A stretch of DNA of 64,000 bases, from the NCBI RefSeq assembly GCF_020531905.1, contig NZ_JAJAWG010000009.1, forward strand, positions 26,682-90,681, written 5' to 3'. The notes below the pieces were generated by a model. That model saw only the letters and a program-made list of their open reading frames with translations. It made no database searches and was not told the DNA's origin. The stretch's first letter is position 1. Each line of letters begins with the position of its first letter. Shown one piece after another: positions 8,352 through 15,967 of this stretch. Both the position numbers and the translations under genes were made by a program. Source of the stretch: Deefgea salmonis. Lineage in GTDB: Bacteria > Pseudomonadota > Gammaproteobacteria > Burkholderiales > Chitinibacteraceae.

Positions 8352-9101
8352 ATGTTCAAACTACACTGCCTACCGATTCTGGATGACAACTACATCTGGC
8401 TGATCGAACATCAGCACCAAGTCATTGCCGTTGATCCGGGTCTTGCCGCCCCATTACAAAGTTGGCTAGCTGCCCATCAAGCGCAATTAGCCGGCATTCT
8501 CATTACACACCATCACCACGATCATATTGGCGGCTTAAGCGCATTCGCGGCCAGCGCGCTGCCCATTTACGGCCCCGCAGGCATCGCAGGGGTGAATCAT
8601 CCTTGCCATGATGGCGATACCCTCACTTTATTGGGAGAGCCGTTTCAAGTGATCGCCACGCCCGGCCACACCTTAGATCATTTAGCCTATTTTGGCGCTG
8701 GCCTACTGTTTTGTGGTGATACTTTATTTGCTGCCGGCTGTGGCCGACTATTTGAAGGTCAACCGGCGCAATTATTTGATAGTTTACAACGACTGGCACA
8801 ACTTCCTTTGCAAACCCAAGTTTGCTGTACCCACGAGTACACGCTGAGCAATCTACGCTTTGCACTGCATGTGCAGCCAGATAACAGCGCCTTGTTAGAG
8901 CGTCAGGCTATCGAAAGTGAAAAACGTTCCCAGCAACAAGCCACGTTACCCAGCACGATTGCGCTTGAATTGGCGACCAATCCTTATCTACGCTGCACAG
9001 ATGCGGCGCTGTTTGCCCAAGTTAAAGCCCACCAGCCACAGATCACCACGCCATTAGATTGCTTTACCGCACTGCGCAGCTGGAAAGATTCTTTCCGTTA
9101 A
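8352..9101 (+). CDS. gloB: Hydroxyacylglutathione hydrolase (glyoxalase II)
   Basis: Hydrolyses S-lactoylglutathione to lactate and glutathione, the second step of methylglyoxal detoxification. 249 residues, normal length. The metallo-beta-lactamase zinc motif THHHHDH is at residues 52-58, with TPGHTLDH, FCGDTLFAAGCGR and CCTHEYTLSN supplying the other ligands. The C-terminal HAGH domain is present (TNPYLRC, LRSWKDSFR). Divergent from the YafS-like gene and followed 83 bases later by mltD. Confidence 0.96.
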   Translation: MFKLHCLPILDDNYIWLIEHQHQVIAVDPGLAAPLQSWLAAHQAQLAGILITHHHHDHIGGLSAFAASALPIYGPAGIAGVNHPCHDGDTLTLLGEPFQVIATPGHTLDHLAYFGAGLLFCGDTLFAAGCGRLFEGQPAQLFDSLQRLAQLPLQTQVCCTHEYTLSNLRFALHVQPDNSALLERQAIESEKRSQQQATLPSTIALELATNPYLRCTDAALFAQVKAHQPQITTPLDCFTALRSWKDSFR

Positions 9102-9184
9102 TCCAATTTAAGCCGTTAACTCGTTGACACAGCAGGAAAGCCGACATTAGTATCGGCAGATTCATTTACTTTGGGGCTCAGCTT

Positions 9185-10759
9185 ATGCTGCTGCGACTAC
9201 CTGCGCTCATCCTGAGCGCTTTTTTAGCCACGCCGCTGCTTGCAGCCGATCCCAATACTCGCTTTGATTACGCACTTACCCAGCCAACAGCACCGATCAG
9301 CGCCGATACCCAACGCGTGATGCAGGCTTTATTTAGCCATCAAGTGATCGCCCCAGCAGAGGCTGATATTTGGGCCCGTGTTCGCAAAGGCTTTGCCATC
9401 CCTGATATTGACAGCCCCTTAGTCAGTAAATGGGAAAACTACTACGCTAGCCGACCCGACTACCTCAATCGCATTATTAGCCGCAGCACCCCGTATTTAT
9501 ATTTTGTGGTCGAAGAAGTTGAAAAGCGCGGCATGCCGATGGAAATGGCGCTCTTGCCCATGATCGAGTCGGCCTACAACCCTAAAGCGCTGTCTTCGGC
9601 GCAAGCGGCCGGCATGTGGCAATTTATTCCCGCCACGGGCAAACGCTATGGTCTTGAGCGCACTTGGTGGTACGACGGCCGTCGTGACGTGGTCGCGGCA
9701 ACTGGCGCGGCACTTTCTTATTTACAAGAAATTCACGGCCTGTTTGACGATTGGCAACTGGCACTGGCATCGTATAACTGGGGTGAAAATGCCGTTCGCC
9801 GCGCAGTCGATCGCAATCAAGCTGCGGGCCTGAGTGCTGGCTATAGCGATTTAAGAATGCCCGATGAAACGCGTAACTACGTGCCTAAACTACTCGCCAT
9901 CCGCAATATTATTGCCGACCCAGCGGCCTATGGCGTTGAACTCAAGCCGATGGCCAATCAAGCCTATTTCACCACTTTGCAGCCGGGCAAACATATGGAT
10001 GTATCCATTGCCGCGCAATTGGCCGAAATTAGCGTAGATGAATTACTGCGCCTCAATCCTGGATTTATTCGCCCAGTGATTGCCCACAAAGACGACCGGC
10101 AATTAGTTTTACCCATTGCCAACAAAGCCATCTTTGAGCGTAATTTAGCGCAATACACCGAGCCACTGCTCAATTGGCAGCCTTACGTTACCAAAACCGG
10201 TGAACGCTTTGAAGATTTAGCCACCACCTTTGGCATTGCTGCGGCTGAATTGCGCGATATGAATGATATTGCCAGCAAAGAAAACATGGCGCGCGGTCAA
10301 ACGATTTTAGTACCGCGTCTTGCTGGGCTGGATATTTCCGAGCGACAAACCTTGGCGGCGCTACATAAAAATCGCGAATCCGATACCATCGATACCGGCG
10401 CCAATGACCAGCCCAAAGCGCAACCGGTGTTAGCGAAAAACAGCAAAACCACCGAACATAAAGTCGGCAAAGGCGATACTTTATTTAATATCGCCAACCG
10501 CTATGGCTTAAGTCTGGCGCAGTTAAAATCGCTCAACGGACAAAATACCAACCATATTGCGATCGGCGATACCTTACTGGTGCAACGCCAACAAAACACG
10601 CTGGCGACCAAATCTCCGAGCAAATACGTCGCTCAGCGCGGCGATACCTATAGCTCGATTGCGCGTAAATTTGATGTTGAGCTGGCGGATCTCAAAAAAT
10701 GGAATCGGCAAAATTTAGTCCCAGGCATGAAAGTCGTGCTGTCGCAAGCCAGCCGCTAA
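9185..10759 (+). CDS. mltD: Membrane-bound lytic murein transglycosylase D
   Basis: 524 residues. Signal peptide (cleaved near residue 20, LLAADP), then a family 23 lytic transglycosylase (SLT) domain with the catalytic Glu128 in MIESAYNP, GMWQFIPATGKRYGL and LASYNWGENAVRRAV. Three LysM peptidoglycan-binding repeats follow (about residues 335-385, 425-468 and 477-521), each with a G-D/E-x-(F/L/Y) start. The enzyme cuts glycan strands to 1,6-anhydro products in the periplasm. I see no lipobox cysteine, so unlike E. coli MltD it may be soluble or LysM-anchored. The gloB-mltD neighbourhood is conserved in proteobacteria. Confidence 0.95.
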   Translation: MLLRLPALILSAFLATPLLAADPNTRFDYALTQPTAPISADTQRVMQALFSHQVIAPAEADIWARVRKGFAIPDIDSPLVSKWENYYASRPDYLNRIISRSTPYLYFVVEEVEKRGMPMEMALLPMIESAYNPKALSSAQAAGMWQFIPATGKRYGLERTWWYDGRRDVVAATGAALSYLQEIHGLFDDWQLALASYNWGENAVRRAVDRNQAAGLSAGYSDLRMPDETRNYVPKLLAIRNIIADPAAYGVELKPMANQAYFTTLQPGKHMDVSIAAQLAEISVDELLRLNPGFIRPVIAHKDDRQLVLPIANKAIFERNLAQYTEPLLNWQPYVTKTGERFEDLATTFGIAAAELRDMNDIASKENMARGQTILVPRLAGLDISERQTLAALHKNRESDTIDTGANDQPKAQPVLAKNSKTTEHKVGKGDTLFNIANRYGLSLAQLKSLNGQNTNHIAIGDTLLVQRQQNTLATKSPSKYVAQRGDTYSSIARKFDVELADLKKWNRQNLVPGMKVVLSQASR

Positions 10760-10774
10760 ACCCCAAAGAAATGC

Positions 10775-10813
10775 AAAACACCTTCTGAGATGGATCCAGA
10801 AGGTGTTTTTTTT
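10775..10813 (+). terminator. Intrinsic terminator of mltD
   Basis: A 10-bp stem (ACACCTTCTG / CAGAAGGTGT) with a 9-base loop followed by eight T residues, 19 bases past the mltD stop. Confidence 0.92.
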
Positions 10814-10888
10814 GCACATAAATCAGTGCAATCGTACCAAGAAAAGCTTAATCTATTTGGGTGATATCTCTTATTAAGAGGCTAGATC

Positions 10889-11287
10889 ATGTCCAAGCTA
10901 CTCGAAGATTGCATTCAACACGACATTGTTTTTAATCCTAGCGCAATCGAGCAAGCCAGCGCTGCAGCGCACTTTTTGGCGCAGCTCAAAGGCATTCAAG
11001 CGCAAGCGTTCCCAGCAGAACATAAAATCACCATTCGCTACTCGCTGCGCGACTATGCCCTGCTGGATATTGAGCAGCAACTGCAACATGCCGGATTTGA
11101 ACTGGACACGCATTTTTGGCAAAAAGTAAAACGTGAATTGGTGCATTACAGCGAAACCGTCCAGCGCGATAATCTGGCCATGCCAGAACACAATTTAAAA
11201 TCGCCACAAATTTATATCCATGTTTGGGAAAAACACCCGCATGGTGATCATGACGATACGCCAGAAGAGCTGCGGCGTTACCTTTAA
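10889..11287 (+). CDS. Conserved-looking protein of unknown function, His-rich tail
   Basis: 132 residues, soluble, with no signal peptide. The pattern of strands and helices around residues 12-75 (alternating IVFNP, a long helix, KITIRYSL, IEQQLQHAGFEL) is reminiscent of a ferredoxin-like or HMA-type fold, but there is no CxxC. The C-terminal 25 residues are rich in His and Asp (HPHGDHDD) and could bind metal. GAGG lies close upstream of the start. Monocistronic, between the mltD terminator and moeB. Function not inferred. Confidence 0.65.
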   Translation: MSKLLEDCIQHDIVFNPSAIEQASAAAHFLAQLKGIQAQAFPAEHKITIRYSLRDYALLDIEQQLQHAGFELDTHFWQKVKRELVHYSETVQRDNLAMPEHNLKSPQIYIHVWEKHPHGDHDDTPEELRRYL

Positions 11288-11408
11288 AGATCTCTACACG
11301 TCATTTGGCTACGGACAGCCAGCTACAATCACGATACCAATATCGCAATAATCCCGAATACAACGCGACGCGCTATAATCGGCGCTTACTCTTCAATCCT
11401 CTGCTGCC

Positions 11409-12197
11409 ATGACTTTTTGCCCGACTCGTAGCGCCCAAATCGATCTCGACGACAACGCCCTGCTGCGCTATAGCCGCCATATTTTGCTCGACGAGATCGG
11501 CATTGAAGGACAAACCGCGCTCAGCCAAGCGCATGTCTTAGTCATTGGCGCTGGCGGTTTAGGCTCGCCGGTCACACTGTATCTGGCCAGCGCCGGCATA
11601 GGCACACTCACCATCGTCGACGACGATCTGGTCGATTTGAGCAATTTACAACGGCAAATCGTTCATAGCGAAGATCGTGTTGGCCAAAATAAAGCCCTCT
11701 CGGCCAAGCAAACCCTCGAAGCGCTCAATAGCCAAATTCGCATTATTGCCCTCAATGAGCGCGCCAGCAGCGAGCGTTTGCTGGAATTAGTCGCTATCGC
11801 TGATATTGTCGTTGATTGCTGCGATAATTTTGCCACCCGCCATGCGATTAATCGCGCCTGCGTCGCCAGCAAAACGCCCTTGGTGTCGGGTGCGGCAGTG
11901 CGTTTTGATGGGCAGCTCACGGTATTTGATGCGCGAATCGACGGCGCGCCGTGTTATCACTGCTTGTTTGGCGAAGCAGGCGAAGCCAATGATGGCCCTT
12001 GCGCCACCTTTGGCGTTTTTGCCCCGCTGGTGGGCATTATCGGCGCCGCACAAGCGGCCGAAACGCTTAAAGTCTTAATGGGTTTGGGTGAAACCTTGAT
12101 GGGTCGCTTACAACTGTATGACGCCCGCACCGCTCGCTGGCGCGAAATGAAATACAAACAAGATCCGCTCTGCCCAGTGTGCGGTACTCAAGCATGA
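11409..12197 (+). CDS. moeB: MoeB/ThiF-type sulfur-carrier adenylyltransferase
   Basis: 262 residues, E1-like family that adenylates the C-terminal glycine of a sulfur carrier (MoaD or ThiS). Visible are the RYSRHILLDEIG start, the nucleotide loop VIGAGGLGSP, the D-x-V-x-x-x-N-x-x-RQ segment (VDLSNLQRQIVH), a DCCDNFATRH motif, and two zinc CxxC pairs (PCYHC and CPVC). Without a carrier gene nearby I cannot separate MoeB from ThiF; the plain domain structure favours MoeB/HesA. Its stop overlaps the gntR start by 4 bases (ATGA). Confidence 0.88.
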   Translation: MTFCPTRSAQIDLDDNALLRYSRHILLDEIGIEGQTALSQAHVLVIGAGGLGSPVTLYLASAGIGTLTIVDDDLVDLSNLQRQIVHSEDRVGQNKALSAKQTLEALNSQIRIIALNERASSERLLELVAIADIVVDCCDNFATRHAINRACVASKTPLVSGAAVRFDGQLTVFDARIDGAPCYHCLFGEAGEANDGPCATFGVFAPLVGIIGAAQAAETLKVLMGLGETLMGRLQLYDARTARWREMKYKQDPLCPVCGTQA

Positions 12198-13219
12198 ACG
12201 ACAAGCCACGCCGTCCTTCCTTGCAAGACGTTGCCGATTTAGTCAACACCTCGAAAATGACCATTAGCCGCTACTTGCGCTCTCCTGAGCAAGTGGCCCC
12301 ACTGACGGCAGCGCGCATCGCGCAAGCCATGCAAACACTCGGCTATATTCCGAGCCGCGTTCCGGCGATGCTATCGAACTCGCGCAGCCGAGCGATTGGC
12401 GTGCTATTGCCTTCGATGTCCAATCAGGTGTTTTCTGCAGTTGCCCATGGCATTGAACAAGTCAGCACCCCGGCGGGCTATCACACTTTATACGGCCATT
12501 ATGGTTACGAGCCCGAGCGTGAAGAACAACAAATCGAGCAATTACTGTCATTTCATATTGATGGCTTAATTTTATCGGAATCCAATCACACCGCGCGAAC
12601 CCGAAAAATGCTGGAAGTGGCCGCGATTCCAGTGGTGGAAATCATGGATTTACCGGCTCAGCCCATTGATTTGGCCGTTGGCCTAGATCACGCGGCCGCC
12701 GCCAAAGCCATGACCGAAGCGATGCTGGCGCACGGTTACCGGCGTATCGTGTATTTAGCGGCGCGCATGGATACCCGCACTCAGCAGCGTAATGACGGTT
12801 ATGGTCAAGCCATGACCGCGCAGCAATTACAGCCACACACCATCCAAACCAGCGAATCATCGAGTTTTACTTTAGGCGCCCGCTTAATTCGCCAAGCTTT
12901 ACTCGAAGTGCCGGACTTAGACGGTGTTTTTTGTACCAATGATGACGTTGCCGCCGGCGCACTACTTGAATTGCAAAGCATGGGCCGGCGTATTCCAGAA
13001 GAGATTGGCATTGCGGGTGTGAACCATCTCGACATTGGCTTGGCACTCAAACCTCAGCTGGCCAGCATCGTGACACCGCGCGAAGCCATTGGTCGTCATG
13101 CGGCCGAACGCCTCATTGGCCGCATCAACGGCCAACACTATCCCGAACGCACTCTGGATCTTGGTTTTGATCTTTTTCTGGGTGCCAGCATTTTAAAACA
13201 CGCCAAATCAAGCGTGTAG
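12194..13219 (+). CDS. gntR: LacI-family transcriptional repressor (GntR of the gluconate regulon)
   Basis: 341 residues. N-terminal LacI helix-turn-helix (LQDVADLVNTSKMTISRYL, residues 10-30) with hinge helix, then a periplasmic-binding-protein-like effector domain (GVLLPSMSNQVF, DGLILSE, GVFCTNDDVAAGAL, GIAGVNHLDIG). The protein resembles E. coli GntR, whose effector is gluconate. The start is the ATG overlapping the moeB stop. It lies directly upstream of gntK and gntT, and the gap between holds two GntR-type operators, so it probably represses gntKT and is relieved by gluconate. Confidence 0.9.
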   Translation: MNDKPRRPSLQDVADLVNTSKMTISRYLRSPEQVAPLTAARIAQAMQTLGYIPSRVPAMLSNSRSRAIGVLLPSMSNQVFSAVAHGIEQVSTPAGYHTLYGHYGYEPEREEQQIEQLLSFHIDGLILSESNHTARTRKMLEVAAIPVVEIMDLPAQPIDLAVGLDHAAAAKAMTEAMLAHGYRRIVYLAARMDTRTQQRNDGYGQAMTAQQLQPHTIQTSESSSFTLGARLIRQALLEVPDLDGVFCTNDDVAAGALLELQSMGRRIPEEIGIAGVNHLDIGLALKPQLASIVTPREAIGRHAAERLIGRINGQHYPERTLDLGFDLFLGASILKHAKSSV

Positions 13220-13235
13220 CTCAAATACCCACCTA

Positions 13236-13284
13236 ACGTATTGACTTGTAAGCCTTTAGCTTACTAGCACCTATGCACATACAT
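13236..13284. repeat. 49-bp GTAT-N37-ATAC element (intergenic, variant ends)
   Basis: Ends are ACGTAT and ATACAT with the same 41-base spacing. It shares ACTTGTA (offset 9-15) and GCACATAC (offset 40-47) with the copy at 7515 at identical offsets, and has an inner GTAAGC/GCTTAC hairpin. It lies in the gntR-gntK gap upstream of the operators. Confidence 0.6.
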
Positions 13285-13385
13285 TGCGTAGTAAATATTC
13301 ACTCGACTACGTAAGTGTAATCCCTAGGTCAAAACAGCCCTTAAAGCCCCGTCAACACTTGAGCGAAGATAAAAATAAAGGCAAG

Positions 13386-13415
13386 ATGTTACCGAAAACA
13401 TGTTACCAGTAACAT
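13386..13415. promoter_or_regulatory. Two abutting GntR-type operators
   Basis: The downstream site, 13400-13415, reads ATGTTACCAGTAACAT with perfect 7-base arms. The upstream site, 13386-13401, reads ATGTTACCGAAAACAT, a match in one half and a weaker match in the other. They share two bases and their centres are 14 bp apart. The sequence fits the ATGTTACC-GGTAACAT type bound by E. coli GntR. They end 28 bases before the gntK start. Confidence 0.85.
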
Positions 13416-13443
13416 CTTCAAATATTTCGATTGGAGTCGAAAA

Positions 13444-13959
13444 ATGACAAGTACAAAAGTTTACGTTTTGATGGGTGTTTCAGGCTGTGGTAAAACGGCC
13501 GTCGCCAATCAACTCGCAAAAGATCTGAATGCCGCATTTTTAGACGGTGATTTTTTGCATCCACGCGCCAATATTGAAAAAATGGCGTCTGGCCAACCGC
13601 TCAACGACGACGATCGTGCGCCTTGGTTGGGCGCAATCAATGATGCCGCTTTTGCCATGCAACGCACCAACCCAGTGTCGCTGATTGTTTGTTCAGCACT
13701 CAAAAAATCTTACCGTGATCGTTTGCGCCAAGGTAATCCCAATCTCTCTTTCGTTTTCTTGAAAGGCGATTACGAATTGATCGAGCAACGTCTAATCGCG
13801 CGCCAAGGTCACTTTCAAAAGAGCGGCATGTTAGCGTCGCAATTTGCCACGCTAGAAGTCCCGAGTACCGACGAAAGCGATGTCATCGTGATTGATATCG
13901 CGCCACCACTTGAAAGCGTGATTGCTGCGGCTCATCAAGCGATCTTGGCACAGGAGTAA
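13444..13959 (+). CDS. gntK: Gluconokinase
   Basis: Phosphorylates gluconate to 6-phosphogluconate using ATP, the entry to the Entner-Doudoroff or pentose phosphate route. 171 residues, normal length. P-loop GVSGCGKT at residues 11-18, FLDGDFLHP (substrate site), MASGQPLNDDDRAPWL, CSALKKSYRDRLR and the lid region LIARQGHF. TTGGAG lies 8 bases upstream of the ATG. Followed 6 bases later by the permease gene, so it is an operon under GntR control. Confidence 0.95.
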   Translation: MTSTKVYVLMGVSGCGKTAVANQLAKDLNAAFLDGDFLHPRANIEKMASGQPLNDDDRAPWLGAINDAAFAMQRTNPVSLIVCSALKKSYRDRLRQGNPNLSFVFLKGDYELIEQRLIARQGHFQKSGMLASQFATLEVPSTDESDVIVIDIAPPLESVIAAAHQAILAQE

Positions 13960-13965
13960 TCGAGC

Positions 13966-15309
13966 ATGGATACGTTTACACTCATATTTACCTCGCTGGG
14001 CTCAGTGCTACTTTTACTGTTCTTAGTGATGAAAGCCCGGATGCACGCCTTTGTTGCCTTGATGATTGTTTCTATCGGTGCCGGTATTTTCTCTGGTATG
14101 CCAGTGGATAAAATCGCCGATACCATGCAAAAAGGGATGGGCGGCACGCTCGGGTTTTTGGCGATTGTGGTCGCCTTGGGCGCGATGTTCGGCAAGATCT
14201 TGCATGAAACCGGCGCTTTGGACCAAATCGCCGTCAAATTACTCGACAAATTTGGCCATAGCCGTGCCAACTATGCACTGGGTATTGCCGGTTTGATTTG
14301 TACTTTGCCGCTGTTTTTTGACGTGGCGATTGTGTTATTGATTGGTGTGGTATTTGCTGTGGCGCGCCGTACTGGCGGCAATGTGGTTCGTTTGGCGATT
14401 CCACTGTTTGCTGGGGTTGCCGGTTCTGCCGCCTTCTTATTGCCAGGCCCAACCGCAATGCTGTTGGCTTCGCAAATGAAGGCCGATTTTGGCTGGATGA
14501 TTTTGCTCGGCTTGGCTGCTGCGATTCCTGGCATGCTGCTCGCCGGTCCCCTATTTGGTAACTTTATTAGCAAGCACGTGCATTTACCATTGCCCGATGA
14601 TGTCAGTGAACCGAGCCTGGGTAAAAATCAAATGCCATCGTTTGGCTTTAGCTTGGCGCTGATTTTATTCCCACTGTTGTTGGTGGGTCTGAAAACCATC
14701 GTGGCGCGCTTTATTGATACCAGCGGCACTTTGCACCAATGGCTGCAATTAATCGGTCATCCGTTTACTGCTATTTTATTGGCTTGTTTACTCGCGACCT
14801 ACGGCTTAGCGTTACGCCGTGGCATGAGCAAAGAAAAAGTCATGGAAATCTGCAGTGCCGCCTTGCAACCTGCCGGTATCATTTTGCTGGTGACTGGCGC
14901 AGGTGGGGTATTTAAACAAGTCTTGGTTGATTCGGGTGTAGGCCCAGCGTTGGGCGACGCCTTAATTAGCGCCGGTTTACCGATTGCGATTGCTTGCTTT
15001 GTGCTCTCTGCAGCAGTCCGCGTGATTCAAGGCTCGGCCACGGTAGCTTGTTTAACCACGGTGGGTTTGGTATTGCCGGTGATTGAAGCGTCACAATTGG
15101 CCTATTCAGGCGCCCAATTGGCCGCCTTGTCGATCTGTATTGCGGGTGGTTCAATTGTCTTGAGCCATGTGAATGACTCAGGTTTCTGGCTCTATGGCAA
15201 GTTTACTGGCGCCAATGAAATGCAAACGCTGAAAACTTGGTCGGTCATGGAAACCATCTTGGGAACAACAGGTGCCGTTGTCGGTATGGTGGCATTCTCA
15301 ATGATGTAA
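13966..15309 (+). CDS. gntT: Gluconate permease (GntP family)
   Basis: 447 residues, almost wholly hydrophobic, with about 12-14 membrane segments. It matches GntP/GntT proton-coupled gluconate symporters of the inner membrane: LPLFFDVAIVLLIG, the conserved FLLPGPTAM-type loop and the ending HVNDSGFWLYGKF are characteristic. Immediately downstream of gntK (6-base gap), so it is co-transcribed and repressed through the two upstream operators. The symbol gntT rather than gntP is a choice of convenience. Confidence 0.93.
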   Translation: MDTFTLIFTSLGSVLLLLFLVMKARMHAFVALMIVSIGAGIFSGMPVDKIADTMQKGMGGTLGFLAIVVALGAMFGKILHETGALDQIAVKLLDKFGHSRANYALGIAGLICTLPLFFDVAIVLLIGVVFAVARRTGGNVVRLAIPLFAGVAGSAAFLLPGPTAMLLASQMKADFGWMILLGLAAAIPGMLLAGPLFGNFISKHVHLPLPDDVSEPSLGKNQMPSFGFSLALILFPLLLVGLKTIVARFIDTSGTLHQWLQLIGHPFTAILLACLLATYGLALRRGMSKEKVMEICSAALQPAGIILLVTGAGGVFKQVLVDSGVGPALGDALISAGLPIAIACFVLSAAVRVIQGSATVACLTTVGLVLPVIEASQLAYSGAQLAALSICIAGGSIVLSHVNDSGFWLYGKFTGANEMQTLKTWSVMETILGTTGAVVGMVAFSMM

Positions 15310-15332
15310 ACCCGCGACTCACATCGCTCATT

Positions 15333-15368
15333 CATGCCCAACCCAGCGCTAATGCGGGGTTGGGCATG
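15333..15368 (+). terminator. Strong hairpin after gntT
   Basis: A perfect 12-bp stem (CATGCCCAACCC / GGGTTGGGCATG) with a 12-base loop, 24 bases past the gntT stop. There is no T-run after it, so it is either a weak terminator or an mRNA-protecting stem. Confidence 0.6.
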
Positions 15369-15490
15369 ATGCTATTGGGCGAGTAATCGATAACCGATCA
15401 TCATAAATCCCATTGACCAGCCCGGCAAAAAACGACATCCACAACGTATTCACGTTACAATTTGCGCAAATCAAATCAACGAGATGCCCA

Positions 15491-15964
15491 ATGCGATGGA
15501 CACTATTTTTTGGCCTATTTTTATGCAGCACTTTAGCTTTTGCCCAAGCAATCAATTCGAATGTCATTCTGACCGTCACTGGAAAATCAACTAAGCCCGA
15601 GGTGCAGCTCACAGAAGCGATGTTGGCGGCGATGCCACAACAAATTTTCACCATGCCAACCGCTTGGTATCCGACCGAACAAACCTTTGAAGGCCCTTTG
15701 CTCAGAGACGTTTTAAAACTGGCGGGCATCCAATCGGGCAATATCAAATTGCGATCACTTAATGAGTACACGATCAGCATACCTGTGAGCGATGCACTGC
15801 AATACGACGTGATTATCGCCAGAAAGCGTAATGGGCAGCTAATGACAATTCGTGATAAAGGGCCGTTGTTTGTTATTTATCCATTTCATCAACATGAAAA
15901 TCTGCGTCGAATTGAATATTATCGACGCTGTAGTTGGCAATTACGCAGCATTGCTGCAGAGTAA
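15491..15964 (+). CDS. Periplasmic protein with a molybdopterin-binding (sulfite-oxidase-like) fold, non-catalytic
   Basis: 157 residues from the ATG at 15491. A signal peptide (MRWTLFFGLFLCSTLAFA) is followed by one domain resembling PF00174: TVTGKSTKP, FEGPLLRDVLKLAGI, YTISIPVSDA and a YDVIIARKRNGQLM...KGPLFVIYPF end. In true sulfite oxidases a cysteine ligating molybdenum precedes the conserved Trp; here that stretch is TMPTAWYP with no Cys, so it probably does not hold an active Mo cofactor. It stands 3 bases before a hybrid histidine kinase, suggesting it is a periplasmic sensing partner. That role is inference. Confidence 0.75.
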   Translation: MRWTLFFGLFLCSTLAFAQAINSNVILTVTGKSTKPEVQLTEAMLAAMPQQIFTMPTAWYPTEQTFEGPLLRDVLKLAGIQSGNIKLRSLNEYTISIPVSDALQYDVIIARKRNGQLMTIRDKGPLFVIYPFHQHENLRRIEYYRRCSWQLRSIAAE

Positions 15965-15967
15965 TCA

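Noticed and set aside
14280..14328. GGGTATTGC inside gntT
   Set aside because: No ATAC at the fixed distance; explained by Gly-Ile-Ala codons.
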